Of a DNA stretch of 64,000 nucleotides, positions 18,301 to 24,820 are shown one piece after another (the first letter of the stretch is position 1; the number at the start of each line of letters is the position of its first letter). Origin of the DNA: Desertivirga arenae (GTDB lineage: Bacteria; Bacteroidota; Bacteroidia; Sphingobacteriales; Sphingobacteriaceae); contig NZ_JAFEWE010000002.1 of the NCBI RefSeq assembly GCF_017355785.1, positions 484,618-548,617 of the forward strand, given 5' to 3'. Below the pieces are notes generated by a model that worked only from the letters and a program-made list of their open reading frames with translations, made no database searches and was not told the DNA's origin. Made by a program: the position numbers and the translations under genes.

Positions 18301-18581
18301 AAAAAGACCTGGATTAAAGTAGTACCATTATTACTTGATACAGAAGACATATGAGTCATACCGGGTACTCCATTGATTGCCTTTTCAAGCGGAATAGCAA
18401 CGGTATTTGCACATACCTCTGCATTGGCTCCAGTGTATTTGGCCGTTACAGTTACCGAGGGTGGAACGATATCGGGGAATTGGGTTACGGGTAGTTTTAA
18501 GAGAGCTAAAGCTCCCAGCAACATAATAATTAATGAGATAACCAGCGACAGTATCGGTCGCCTTATAAAACCTTCAAACAT
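15396..18581 (-). CDS. RND efflux pump, HAE1 (AcrB-like) inner-membrane subunit
   Basis: The 1061-residue protein has full HAE1 length with twelve membrane helices. It starts MFEGFIRRPILSLVISLIIM and has the periplasmic porter domains between TM1-2 and TM7-8. The TM10 Lys is present in IGLLGKNAILIVEFA. In TM4 the usual Asp-Asp pair is Asp-Asn (GIVVDNAIVVVEAVHAKM, codons GAC AAC), so one of the two proton-relay acids is replaced. The pump would export drugs, bile-like compounds or dyes using proton motive force. It is the middle gene of an adaptor-pump-channel operon; the adaptor gene is 72 bases upstream and the channel gene 11 bases downstream. Confidence 0.94.
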   Translation of the reverse strand: MFEGFIRRPILSLVISLIIMLLGALALLKLPVTQFPDIVPPSVTVTAKYTGANAEVCANTVAIPLEKAINGVPGMTHMSSVSSNNGTTLIQVFFKVGTDPDVAAVNVQNRVTTILDELPEEVIKAGVTTEKEVNSMLLYLNIYSDKKEMDERFIYNFADINILKELKRIDGVGFAEIMGLRDYAMRVWVKPDKLQAYRVSTEEVIQAIKNQNVEAAPGQTGVSSDSDPNMLQYVLRYTGKFFKPEQYQDIVIRANSDGTVLRLKDVANVSFGSLSYGMVSKTNGQPSASIMLKQRPGSNARDVINNVKERMAELQESSFPPGMTYNMGYDVSRFLDASISEVLKTLLEAFILVFIIVYIFLQDFRSTLIPALAVPVALIGTFFLMDALGFSINLLTLFALVLAIGIVVDNAIVVVEAVHAKMEEDPSLSPLDATIGAMKEIAGAIVAITLVMSAVFVPVAFMTGPVGVFYRQFSLTLAISIVISGINALTLTPALCAIMLRNSHEHASSGNFVQRFFKGFNRGYNKVSGRYGLLLSKIAGRKGVTLALLAFFFVATWGVNSILPTGFIPTEDQGMIYVNVTTPPGATVERTEKVLDEIDRVTRTFESVESVSTLAGFSLVNDVAGASYGMGMINLKTWKERDVSVEEVIKQLTEQTRHITDASIEFFPPPTVPGFGNSSGFELRVLDRSGSDDLNRTAKVTDDFIAALRAAPEIGSAFSSFNPNFPQYLIHVDYDMAAKKGVTVDRAMSTLQTLLGSEYASNFIRFGQMYRVMVQAGPEYRTKPDDVLRLQVKNDKGEMVPFSTFIKMERVFGPEQLTRYNMYTSAMINGDASPGYSSGQAIKAIERVAKEKLPKGFAFEWSGMTREQILSGDQALYIFAICLVFVYLLLAAQYESFLLPLPVILSLPTGIFGAFLSLKLLGLENNIYAQVALVMLIGLLGKNAILIVEFAIQRQKEGLTVLAAAKEGALSRLRPILMTSFAFIAGLIPLCIASGAGAMGNRSIGTAAAGGMLIGTLFGVILIPGLYVLFASMKKKKPESSSNKKSKEEEKVEILREDIYS

Positions 18582-18653
18582 TTCCTTAAATTTTAGTCAA
18601 AAGAATTCATGTCCCCTTTAAAAAGAGGTTGTTAAATACCATAAGGGCATTAC

Positions 18654-19784
18654 TTAGTGACCGGCGATTAACAGACTGTCTATCGTCAGGATCTTCGGTT
18701 GTATACGGGTGCCATCCTTGATGTTTTGGATACCTTCATATACAATTCGATCCCCCTTTTTTATACCAGAATCAACAATGTAAAAGTCGTCGAATCTTTT
18801 TAGGGGGATAAATGGAGTCATTTTGACGGTATTATTGTTATCCACAATAAACAGGTAGTTCTTGTCCTGAATTTCAAGGACAGCTTTCTCTGGGATTATG
18901 ATTGCGTTACGAAGAATATTAGGTAGTCTCACTTTTCCGGAAGCGCCGTGTTTGAGAAGCTTATGTGTATTATTGAACCGGGCACGGAAAGCAATGGTAC
19001 CTGTATTCTCCTGAAACTCGCTCTCAGATGTTTCAATTTTACCTTCGCCAGGAAATAAGGTACCATCGGCCAGACTTAGCCCGACCTTGTGGAATTTACT
19101 TGAAGGGTCTGACTTAATTCCCCTGCTATAGCTCAGGTACTCATTTTCAGAAATATTGAAGTAGGCATAAACGGCGTTTAGGTCGGATACAGAAGTAAGC
19201 AAAGTTCCTTCTTCAACTAAACTCCCTGATTTTAAAGGCAATCTGTCAATCACCCCATTAAAAGGAGATCGTATATTGGTATAGGAGAGTCGTGCCTGAG
19301 CATGTACAAGTGATGCCTTTGCATCATCTACTTTAGCCTTCGACGCATTGTTCTTGGCGAAAGCCAGCTCCAGCGCCGAACGGGATAAAACGTTCTTATC
19401 CACAAGAAGCTTAACCCTTTGAAGATCCAGACTTGTTGCCTTAGCTTCGGCCAGGGCATTGTTTAAATTAGCTTCGGCGCTCTTAACGCCGGCATTTTGT
19501 TCTGTATTATTCAGGCTGAATAACAATTGGCCTTTCTTTACCTCTTGTCCTTCATCCACATATATTCGCTCTAAAAAGCCCGAGATCCGTGCTCTCAATT
19601 CGACATTCTTTACAGCCTGAATATCTGCGACATACTCCGAATACAGTGTGGTGTCTATAGTGGAAACCTGTACCACAGGGTATTCTGTTTTATTTTCTTT
19701 GTGTTGCGAACTTTTTTCCGAAGAGCAGGCAACTAAGTATAAATTAAGTACTATTAAAAATATTGATCTTAAATTTTTGTTCAT
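18654..19784 (-). CDS. RND efflux periplasmic adaptor (membrane fusion protein), AcrA-like lipoprotein
   Basis: The 376-residue protein has a lipobox (LVACS) and the barrel-sandwich/alpha-hairpin order of membrane fusion proteins. It shows VELRARISGFLERIYVDEGQEVKKGQLLF, then a coiled coil at about 90-150 (NAGVKSAEANLNNALAEAKA), and then LSYTNIRSPFNGVIDRL closing the lipoyl half-motifs. A beta-barrel and membrane-proximal domain follow (ENTGTIAFRARFNN, IIPEKAVLEIQDKNYLFIVD). It bridges the pump and the outer-membrane channel in the periplasm and is the first gene of that operon. Confidence 0.93.
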   Translation of the reverse strand: MNKNLRSIFLIVLNLYLVACSSEKSSQHKENKTEYPVVQVSTIDTTLYSEYVADIQAVKNVELRARISGFLERIYVDEGQEVKKGQLLFSLNNTEQNAGVKSAEANLNNALAEAKATSLDLQRVKLLVDKNVLSRSALELAFAKNNASKAKVDDAKASLVHAQARLSYTNIRSPFNGVIDRLPLKSGSLVEEGTLLTSVSDLNAVYAYFNISENEYLSYSRGIKSDPSSKFHKVGLSLADGTLFPGEGKIETSESEFQENTGTIAFRARFNNTHKLLKHGASGKVRLPNILRNAIIIPEKAVLEIQDKNYLFIVDNNNTVKMTPFIPLKRFDDFYIVDSGIKKGDRIVYEGIQNIKDGTRIQPKILTIDSLLIAGH

Positions 19785-19889
19785 GATGATTGTACAGTTA
19801 AAACCTTATCCTAGGGATAGACATAGCTAGCCAGGGACAAGACGACTAATTCGTAATTATCCTAATTTTTAAAAGCAAGGAAAGCTGAA

Positions 19890-20312
19890 TCAGAAGGGTT
19901 TTAACCTGAACAGGAAGCTATAGTAGCCGGGAAGAACCGTTAGCTTTGTTACTACAAGTTGCCTTGGAACGTCAAAGGTAGTAAGGGGCTGCAAAGAGTA
20001 GAAAACGAGACTATATACTTTGGCAACAAGATCTACATAAACATGGGATAAGAAATTGTAGAACTTGGAAAAGAGGCCACGTTGACAATGACGCTCGCTA
20101 AGAGGAACATCAGAGATCTCCCTCAATATGGTAATAACAAGGGTTGTACATTTTGCAGTTGCCGTCTTAAGCTTTACGTGCTTTGCTTTATTAACGAAAG
20201 CACCTATGGTTCTTGGAGACGGGTGACCTGTATAGGTGACCGTATTGATATAAAATATCAGAGTAATTAAGGCTAAGAGCCTTACAGATATATCCTTTAA
20301 TATCAATTTCAC
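19890..20312 (-). CDS. Small exported or membrane protein of unknown function
   Basis: This 140-residue reading frame starts with GTG and has a clear N-terminal hydrophobic segment (VRLLALITLIFYINTVT), so it is probably exported or membrane-anchored. The rest is basic with two Cys and a hydrophobic C-terminus (SFLFRLKPF). I do not recognise it. Codon use resembles its neighbours and no plausible competing gene covers the region, which favours a real gene. It lies 105 bases upstream of the efflux adaptor in the same direction and might be a leader gene of that operon. A random open frame remains possible. Confidence 0.45.
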   Translation of the reverse strand: MKLILKDISVRLLALITLIFYINTVTYTGHPSPRTIGAFVNKAKHVKLKTATAKCTTLVITILREISDVPLSERHCQRGLFSKFYNFLSHVYVDLVAKVYSLVFYSLQPLTTFDVPRQLVVTKLTVLPGYYSFLFRLKPF

Positions 20313-20447
20313 CTGGTGTGAGAGTATGTGTTAGTGTGTGCGTTGTGTTGGTGCGAAATTATAGGTTTTAATATTTTAAAGGATAGTATGTCACCGGAAC
20401 GTTACACAATTTAGCTAAGAGAGTTATAAAGAAGAAGGGTAAAAACA

Positions 20448-20474
20448 AAAAAGGCGCCTTTTTGGCGCCTTTTT
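20448..20474. terminator. Bidirectional intrinsic terminator after tRNA-Lys
   Basis: Arms AAAAAGGCGCC (20448-20458) and GGCGCCTTTTT (20464-20474) pair perfectly over 11 bp around a 5-base loop. On the minus strand it directly follows the tRNA-Lys gene at 20476 and runs into TTTTTTGTTTTT. The symmetric A and T runs let it work in both directions. Confidence 0.9.
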
Positions 20475-20475
20475 G

Positions 20476-20548
20476 TGATCCCGCTGGGATTCGAACCCAG
20501 GACCACTACATTAAAAGTGTAATGCTCTACCAGCTGAGCTACGGAATC
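20476..20548 (-). tRNA. tRNA-Lys (anticodon TTT), copy 1
   Basis: The 73-base gene folds into a normal cloverleaf. The acceptor arms are GATTCCG and CGGGATC, the anticodon stem TTACA/TGTAG surrounds the loop CTTTTAA, and GGTTCGAATCC forms the T-loop region. The discriminator is A and no CCA is encoded. It is identical to the copy at 20637 and has its own terminator, but I see no clear TAnnTTTG box in the 88 bases between the copies. Confidence 0.96.
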
Positions 20549-20589
20549 AATATTTTATTATCGATTGTATTATGTCTATTTTTAAAAAT

Positions 20590-20616
20590 AAAAGCCTCCT
20601 GTTTTAAGAGGCTTTT
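20590..20616 (-). terminator. Intrinsic terminator between the two tRNA-Lys genes
   Basis: Arms AAAAGCCTC (20590-20598) and GAGGCTTTT (20608-20616) form a 9-bp stem; on the minus strand TTTTATTTTT follows. It lies 20 bases after tRNA-Lys copy 2, so that gene probably has its own transcript. Confidence 0.8.
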
Positions 20617-20636
20617 ACTATTTTTGGATTTCTCCG

Positions 20637-20709
20637 TGATCCCGCTGGGATTCGAACCCAGGACCACTACATTAAAAGTGTAATGCTCTACCAGCTGAGC
20701 TACGGAATC
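20637..20709 (-). tRNA. tRNA-Lys (anticodon TTT), copy 2
   Basis: This 73-base gene is base-for-base the same as the copy at 20476, with anticodon TTT in the loop CTTTTAA and no encoded CCA. The duplicated block covers the tRNA and only one or two flanking bases, so the copies have diverged outside the mature gene. It has the best-defined promoter of the window upstream. Confidence 0.96.
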
Positions 20710-20750
20710 AACTTTTTTCGGAACGTTTAACCGTTTCGTTTAAAGTGATG

Positions 20751-20781
20751 CAAATGTACGGCTATTAAGCATTGCCTGCAA
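20751..20781 (-). promoter_or_regulatory. Bacteroidota-type promoter of tRNA-Lys copy 2
   Basis: The minus strand has TTG (20779-20781), a 20-base spacer and TACATTTG (20751-20758). This fits the minus-33 TTG / minus-7 TAnnTTTG promoter of the Bacteroidota housekeeping sigma factor. Transcription would start near 20747, about 38 bases before the tRNA. Confidence 0.75.
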
Positions 20782-21002
20782 GTACAATTTTCACTTTTTC
20801 AACTCCAGCCTCTTAAACTACTTATTTACAGCCAGAAAAATATTAAATAGTCTTTCTTAGCTATTTAAGAAATGATTTAAAACATAGTTTATACAGCAAA
20901 TGAGAAGGTTTTTATTAACAAACTATTAAAAAAGTACGTATTAATACCGAATTTTGAAACATTTTGAAAACCTCCTCACTTATACTTTAAGTAAATTGTT
21001 GT

Positions 21003-21320
21003 ATGGATCAGTCTGTTTTTCTGTTGGTAAAGGACCCGCATAATGCATGCAGGGATGTGATTAGACATAGGGATGGGGATTTACGCATTCATGTTTATTG
21101 TTTAGACGATACTGAATTTGAAGCGAACCCGGAGGAGTTGCAGTTCTATGGAACTGATAACGGAAAGCTACTTGTATTCGAGACCTCGCATTATAGCGGC
21201 GACGACCCTATATTGGTTATTGAAGCCATACGTTGGTATGCTGACTATATTGATAATCCTAAAATGGAAATATTAGCAGAAGATCCCAGAACTTCTGATG
21301 CAGACAATCTCTACCTTTAA
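21003..21320 (+). CDS. Small acidic protein of unknown function
   Basis: The 105-residue protein has no signal peptide or membrane segment and is acidic. It has a repetitive pattern of short strands (LRIHVYCLDDTEFEA, KLLVFETSHYSGDDPILVIEA) followed by a helix (IRWYADYIDNPKMEILAEDP), suggesting a small alpha/beta cytoplasmic fold. I do not recognise the family. It stands alone between tRNA-Lys and tRNA-Leu; an ATG is used and the frame is well kept. The 292 bases before it hold the tRNA-Lys promoter and a partial match to the island's motif (TAAAAAAGTA at 20927). Confidence 0.6.
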   Translation: MDQSVFLLVKDPHNACRDVIRHRDGDLRIHVYCLDDTEFEANPEELQFYGTDNGKLLVFETSHYSGDDPILVIEAIRWYADYIDNPKMEILAEDPRTSDADNLYL

Positions 21321-21367
21321 ATATTGAAAGAAATTTACTTTTTTCTCGGAAATTAAATTCTAGAGTA

Positions 21368-21375
21368 TATATTTG
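21368..21375 (+). promoter_or_regulatory. Minus-7 box of tRNA-Leu
   Basis: TATATTTG is an exact TAnnTTTG box ending 11 bases before the tRNA-Leu 5' end, so the leader would be short. No clear TTG is present at the minus-33 position. Confidence 0.55.
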
Positions 21376-21386
21376 CGGCTCGAAAT

Positions 21387-21469
21387 GCCCAGGTGGCGAA
21401 ATTGGTAGACGCACCATCTTGAGGGGGTGGCGCCTTATGGGCGTAGCGGTTCGAATCCGCTTCTGGGCA
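21387..21469 (+). tRNA. tRNA-Leu (anticodon GAG)
   Basis: The 83-base gene has acceptor arms GCCCAGG/TCTGGGC, a D-loop with TTGGTAGAC, and anticodon GAG in the loop TTGAGGG. It has a long class II variable arm (GCGCCTTATGGGCGT region) and T-loop GGTTCGAATCC. The discriminator is A and no CCA is encoded. It decodes CUC/CUU leucine codons. Confidence 0.96.
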
Positions 21470-21489
21470 CTCAATCTTCTTTGAATCTG

Positions 21490-22545
21490 CTAATCAGCAG
21501 ATTCAAAATCTCTGAAATCCTTAATTATTGCGGCGACTTTGTTTCCTATGCTAACTTTCACTGCTTCAGTAACAAGTGCTCTTAAACTCACACCCGCTTT
21601 TTCTATCAGGATCTCGTTATAAAACCCCTTAAAGAAAATATCTTTTACCATAAAGTCTCCTGTTCCATCTCGATCGATCTGGATATTTTCAGGAAAGATT
21701 GCAAGGGTTCCTCTAGCCTGAAGATTCAAAGCTTCTGCTTCTGTTTTTGACAGCACATTACAATCGCTAAGCAAACGTGCGGTGTACAAAGATGTTGGCT
21801 GATAATAGAGCTCTTTCGGATTACCCTGTTCTACCACTTCTCCCCTTCTCATTACGATCATTTTATCTGCCATAGAAAGGCCATCTGCTGGGTCATGAGA
21901 AACAATTACAACAGTGATTCCTAATTCCCTGGATAATCTACGTATATCTGCTCTTAAATGACTTTTTAATACCGTATCTACGTGACTGAAGGGTTCGTCC
22001 ATCAACAATACGGCTGGCTCCGTTACAATAGCCTTCGCAATAGCAACCCTTTGCTGCTCCCCTCCGCTCAGGTCAATCACCCTTTTCTGTGCAAGATGCG
22101 TTATTCGCATCAGAGACAGCATTTCCTGAGTTTTGGAGGACTTATAAGCTAGATTGGTGTTGGGCAACATGGAAGCTATGTTATCATACACTTTAGCATA
22201 GGAGTTTAAGCTGAAGTCTTGCGTGACCATTTTCATAGCGTCATGTCCAGGTATAAGCTTTTTCTCGGGGCCTCGCACTTGCTCGTGCCGGAAAAACACA
22301 AAACCACTTTCGGGCGACATAAGCCCGTAAACCAGTTTAAGAAGCGTACTTTTCCCACTGCCACTTTCGCCTACTATTACAACGATCTGCCCTTTATCGA
22401 CACTAAAACTAGCGGATTTAACACCGGAAAAGGGACTTTCTGTATATTGCTTATTTACAGCTTCTACGGTTAAAATACGGTCTTCGGGAATATCAGAAAG
22501 GGTGTAATTATATTCTTCTTCGGGGTTTTCGCAGGATATCTTCAT
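21490..22545 (-). CDS. Orphan ABC transporter ATP-binding protein with C-terminal TOBE-like region
   Basis: The 351-residue protein has all ABC ATPase motifs: Walker A GESGSGKST, Q-loop VTQDFSL, signature LSGGEQQR, Walker B VLLMDEP and switch VSHD. About 100 residues after the nucleotide-binding domain (LSDCNVLSKTEAEALNLQ, AIFPENIQI) resemble the regulatory region of Fbp/Pot/Mal-type ATPases. No permease or binding protein is adjacent, so its partner must be elsewhere. The ATG is preceded directly by T8 of a terminator-like hairpin, and a TAnnTTTG box lies just before the hairpin. Confidence 0.85.
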   Translation of the reverse strand: MKISCENPEEEYNYTLSDIPEDRILTVEAVNKQYTESPFSGVKSASFSVDKGQIVVIVGESGSGKSTLLKLVYGLMSPESGFVFFRHEQVRGPEKKLIPGHDAMKMVTQDFSLNSYAKVYDNIASMLPNTNLAYKSSKTQEMLSLMRITHLAQKRVIDLSGGEQQRVAIAKAIVTEPAVLLMDEPFSHVDTVLKSHLRADIRRLSRELGITVVIVSHDPADGLSMADKMIVMRRGEVVEQGNPKELYYQPTSLYTARLLSDCNVLSKTEAEALNLQARGTLAIFPENIQIDRDGTGDFMVKDIFFKGFYNEILIEKAGVSLRALVTEAVKVSIGNKVAAIIKDFRDFESAD

Positions 22546-22590
22546 AAAAAAAAGCCATGTTCAGATTCAGGAAGAGAATTTGAACATGGC
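22546..22590 (-). terminator. Terminator-like hairpin immediately before the ABC ATPase start
   Basis: On the minus strand the arms are GCCATGTTCAAATTC and GAATCTGAACATGGC, 15 pairs including one weak pair, around a 7-base loop. They are followed by TTTTTTTT and then directly by the ATG at 22545. It is a full intrinsic terminator by shape. It may end the sigma/OMP operon that stops 80 bases upstream, or act as a leader attenuator of the ATPase gene. Confidence 0.75.
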
Positions 22591-22591
22591 G

Positions 22592-22599
22592 CAAAGGTA
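22592..22599 (-). promoter_or_regulatory. Minus-7 box before the ABC ATPase hairpin
   Basis: TACCTTTG on the minus strand is an exact TAnnTTTG box whose start point would fall at the foot of the hairpin at 22590. No good TTG is visible at the minus-33 spacing. Confidence 0.5.
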
Positions 22600-22670
22600 A
22601 AACCTATTGATCTTAATCTAAGTCTTTGGATGAAATAAATAAGGCAGGATTTGAAAAGCTGACTTCCGGC

Positions 22671-23474
22671 TTAGAACCCAACTGTTAAACCGAAGTTTAG
22701 ATTTTTAAAGTCTTTGGGGCCTTGATTATCTGCGAAGACATCATTTGCATAATACTTTACAAAAAAGCCAACTCCGTTATACCCTGCCCTTGCAAAGGCA
22801 CCATAGCGGAAAGGATTGAAGTTAAAGTCGTCTTTATATTTCACTTTACCCATTTCCTTGCTTACCTGCTTGGTTTTTCCTGTTATCAGGAAGCCCACTT
22901 CTGGTCCGGCGACAAAATATACTTTGTTTCCTCTCCCATCATCTTTGGATCTGAACTGAAACGATAATGGGATACGAAGATAGTTGCTGGAAAAACGGTT
23001 CTTCTTGAAGTCGATCTCCTCTTCTTTGTATGAGATTTTAGGCTGATCAGGAAGGATAGTTATATCTCGTTTTAAACGGATATGGTTCCAATCAAGACCT
23101 GCTGCTAAATAGATCTTAAAATAGCTATTGAACCTGTATCCGGTTTGAAGGAATTCAAATCCAAAATTATTGGTCTTAAATTGCTTATTCTCAAGAAAGT
23201 TATTTTCATCAGAAAGTGTATAGCTTCCATGATCAAGGAATGTTGCCAGGCCCAGATCTATCCTTGAGAAGGTTAGCTGAAATGAAAATTTAGAAGATGT
23301 TTTCCTGGTTGTATCACCTTTGCTTTTCCCGATCTCCACACCAACCACTTTAATAGACTTCTTAGATTTCGGACTATCATTTACGGCTTTGGTCGAGTCA
23401 ACGGATAATGAATCCTGAGCCATAGAAGTTAAACTTCCTGCAGCCAATAACAGGGTAAATAAATAAGTTTTCAT
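22671..23474 (-). CDS. Outer-membrane beta-barrel protein of a sigma-factor operon
   Basis: The 267-residue protein starts at the ATG 23474 (a longer frame with TTG at 23510 overlaps the previous gene and lacks a good signal peptide). The signal peptide is MKTYLFTLLLAAGSLTSMAQ. After a short linker of Ser, Lys and Asp, alternating amphipathic strands end in NFGLTVGF, the terminal aromatic typical of outer-membrane barrels. It begins one base after the stop of the anti-sigma-like gene, so it is probably regulated by that pair. Its role is not known; porin or envelope-stress target are guesses. Confidence 0.75.
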   Translation of the reverse strand: MKTYLFTLLLAAGSLTSMAQDSLSVDSTKAVNDSPKSKKSIKVVGVEIGKSKGDTTRKTSSKFSFQLTFSRIDLGLATFLDHGSYTLSDENNFLENKQFKTNNFGFEFLQTGYRFNSYFKIYLAAGLDWNHIRLKRDITILPDQPKISYKEEEIDFKKNRFSSNYLRIPLSFQFRSKDDGRGNKVYFVAGPEVGFLITGKTKQVSKEMGKVKYKDDFNFNPFRYGAFARAGYNGVGFFVKYYANDVFADNQGPKDFKNLNFGLTVGF

Positions 23475-23475
23475 G

Positions 23476-24216
23476 TTAATTATTGCGTGTTCTGTACTGT
23501 AATACTCCAAGGTTTAAACCCGATATCTCTTCCCCTTCGTCATCCTTGGAGAATTCTATGATTTTATTTTTTCGTTTATCTACTTTACTTACTACAAAAT
23601 TTACCAGATCGCCCACCGACCGGATCTTATGTCTTGATCTATCCGATGTAGTATCATCTGGTAGAGAATGAAAAGCGAGCATAGTGGAGGATTTTGCCGC
23701 CGCAGAAAAAGCTTCATCAGACCGGCTTGGAATAGTTATATCAACAGGTTGGTCGTAACGTACACTTTCTTCGCTTGTTAATTGTGACGAGGCAATGGTG
23801 TTATCAGTCTCTTCTAATTCCTTAGTGCGGAATTCCTTTTCATTAAGCTTTACTTTACTTAAACCACTTTCAACACTGAGATCTTTAAGAGGCCTGGCGA
23901 TTGCAGGTTCTATTTCTGCAACTTCATAAACAGGGGCGTTTTTCGCAAGAGTTTTCTTAGGACTCAGATCTTGCTTTTCAGTTTTCACCTTGCTATACAG
24001 TTTCATATGCTGCTTCTCTGGGCCAAACAAAATCCCAGCTGTCAAAATTGCCACCATGCTAGCTGCTGCAACACTAAACCAGGGAAACGGCTTTTTTTCA
24101 GAAGCTGCAAGTTCTGCATCAATGTCGCTCCATATAAAAGCTGAGGGTTCCGGTTCAAAACCTTCGAACTTATCTTTAAACTGTTTATCAAATTCCTTAT
24201 CCGACATGGTTTGCAT
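23476..24216 (-). CDS. Anti-sigma-factor-like single-pass membrane protein
   Basis: The 246-residue protein has an N-terminal cytoplasmic region of about 45 residues (KEFDKQFKDKFEGFEPEPSAFIW), one membrane helix (FSVAAASMVAILTAGILFG) and a long charged, Ser/Thr-rich outer part. This is the usual shape of anti-sigma proteins paired with Bacteroidota ECF factors, though no zinc-type anti-sigma motif is visible. Its start overlaps the end of the sigma factor gene by 20 bases (ATG 24216) or 11 bases (ATG 24207). The role is inferred from shape and position. Confidence 0.65.
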   Translation of the reverse strand: MQTMSDKEFDKQFKDKFEGFEPEPSAFIWSDIDAELAASEKKPFPWFSVAAASMVAILTAGILFGPEKQHMKLYSKVKTEKQDLSPKKTLAKNAPVYEVAEIEPAIARPLKDLSVESGLSKVKLNEKEFRTKELEETDNTIASSQLTSEESVRYDQPVDITIPSRSDEAFSAAAKSSTMLAFHSLPDDTTSDRSRHKIRSVGDLVNFVVSKVDKRKNKIIEFSKDDEGEEISGLNLGVLQYRTRNN

Positions 24217-24766
24217 ATCTAATACCTTCCATTTTCATTAATTTCTCCTTCAAGATCGCCCTCGCTCTCGAAAGCTGCGATTTTGAAGCTCCTTCGGTTA
24301 TTCCTAATTGTTCCCCTATCTCTTTATGCGAATAACCTTCTATCGCGTACAAGTTGAACACCATCCTGTAACCAAAAGATAATTGCTGAATTAGTTTCAA
24401 CAAATCCTTTGTTTCGAGGGAGTTCAGATCAAAAGTTGTTTGTGGGGCATCGTAAACTTCATCCATATCCACTACATTTAATGACCTTTGGTTTTTCCTG
24501 TAAATTTCAATTGCGGTATTTACCATGATACGTCTTATCCAACCTTCAAAAGAGCCTTCTCCTCTGAACTCCGCTATCTTTTTAAACACTTTCACAAATC
24601 CCACCTGGAGCATATCCTCCGCTTCATAAGTATCTTTAGCATACCGCATACATACACCCAGCATTTTGGATGCAAGCAGTTTATATAATTGCTCCTGTGC
24701 CCGTCTGTCGTTTTTCTTCAGGGCCAAAAGCAAATCATCAACTGTCAACTTGCGGCTTAAATTCAT
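24197..24766 (-). CDS. RNA polymerase sigma-70 factor, ECF type
   Basis: The 189-residue protein has region 2 (EQLYKLLASKMLGVCMRYAK, EAEDMLQVGFVKVFKKIAEF, FEGWIRRIMVNTAIEIYRK) and region 4 (LIQQLSFGYRMVFNLYAIEG, HKEIGEQLGITEGASKSQLSRAR), without region 3. It directs RNA polymerase to a small set of promoters. It heads an operon with an anti-sigma-like membrane protein and an outer-membrane protein. The 54 bases before it separate it from the hypothetical outer-membrane gene at 24821. Confidence 0.9.
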   Translation of the reverse strand: MNLSRKLTVDDLLLALKKNDRRAQEQLYKLLASKMLGVCMRYAKDTYEAEDMLQVGFVKVFKKIAEFRGEGSFEGWIRRIMVNTAIEIYRKNQRSLNVVDMDEVYDAPQTTFDLNSLETKDLLKLIQQLSFGYRMVFNLYAIEGYSHKEIGEQLGITEGASKSQLSRARAILKEKLMKMEGIRYANHVG

Positions 24767-24820
24767 GTTGTTTATTGATTAGAGGATGAAAGGCGTTAAA
24801 TAGTTGCATCCCCTCAAAAA

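Noticed and set aside
19800-21000. Possible integrative element at the tRNA genes
   Set aside because: No integrase, transposase or direct repeat of a tRNA 3' end is present. The repeated 73 bases are a second complete tRNA gene, not an attachment duplicate.
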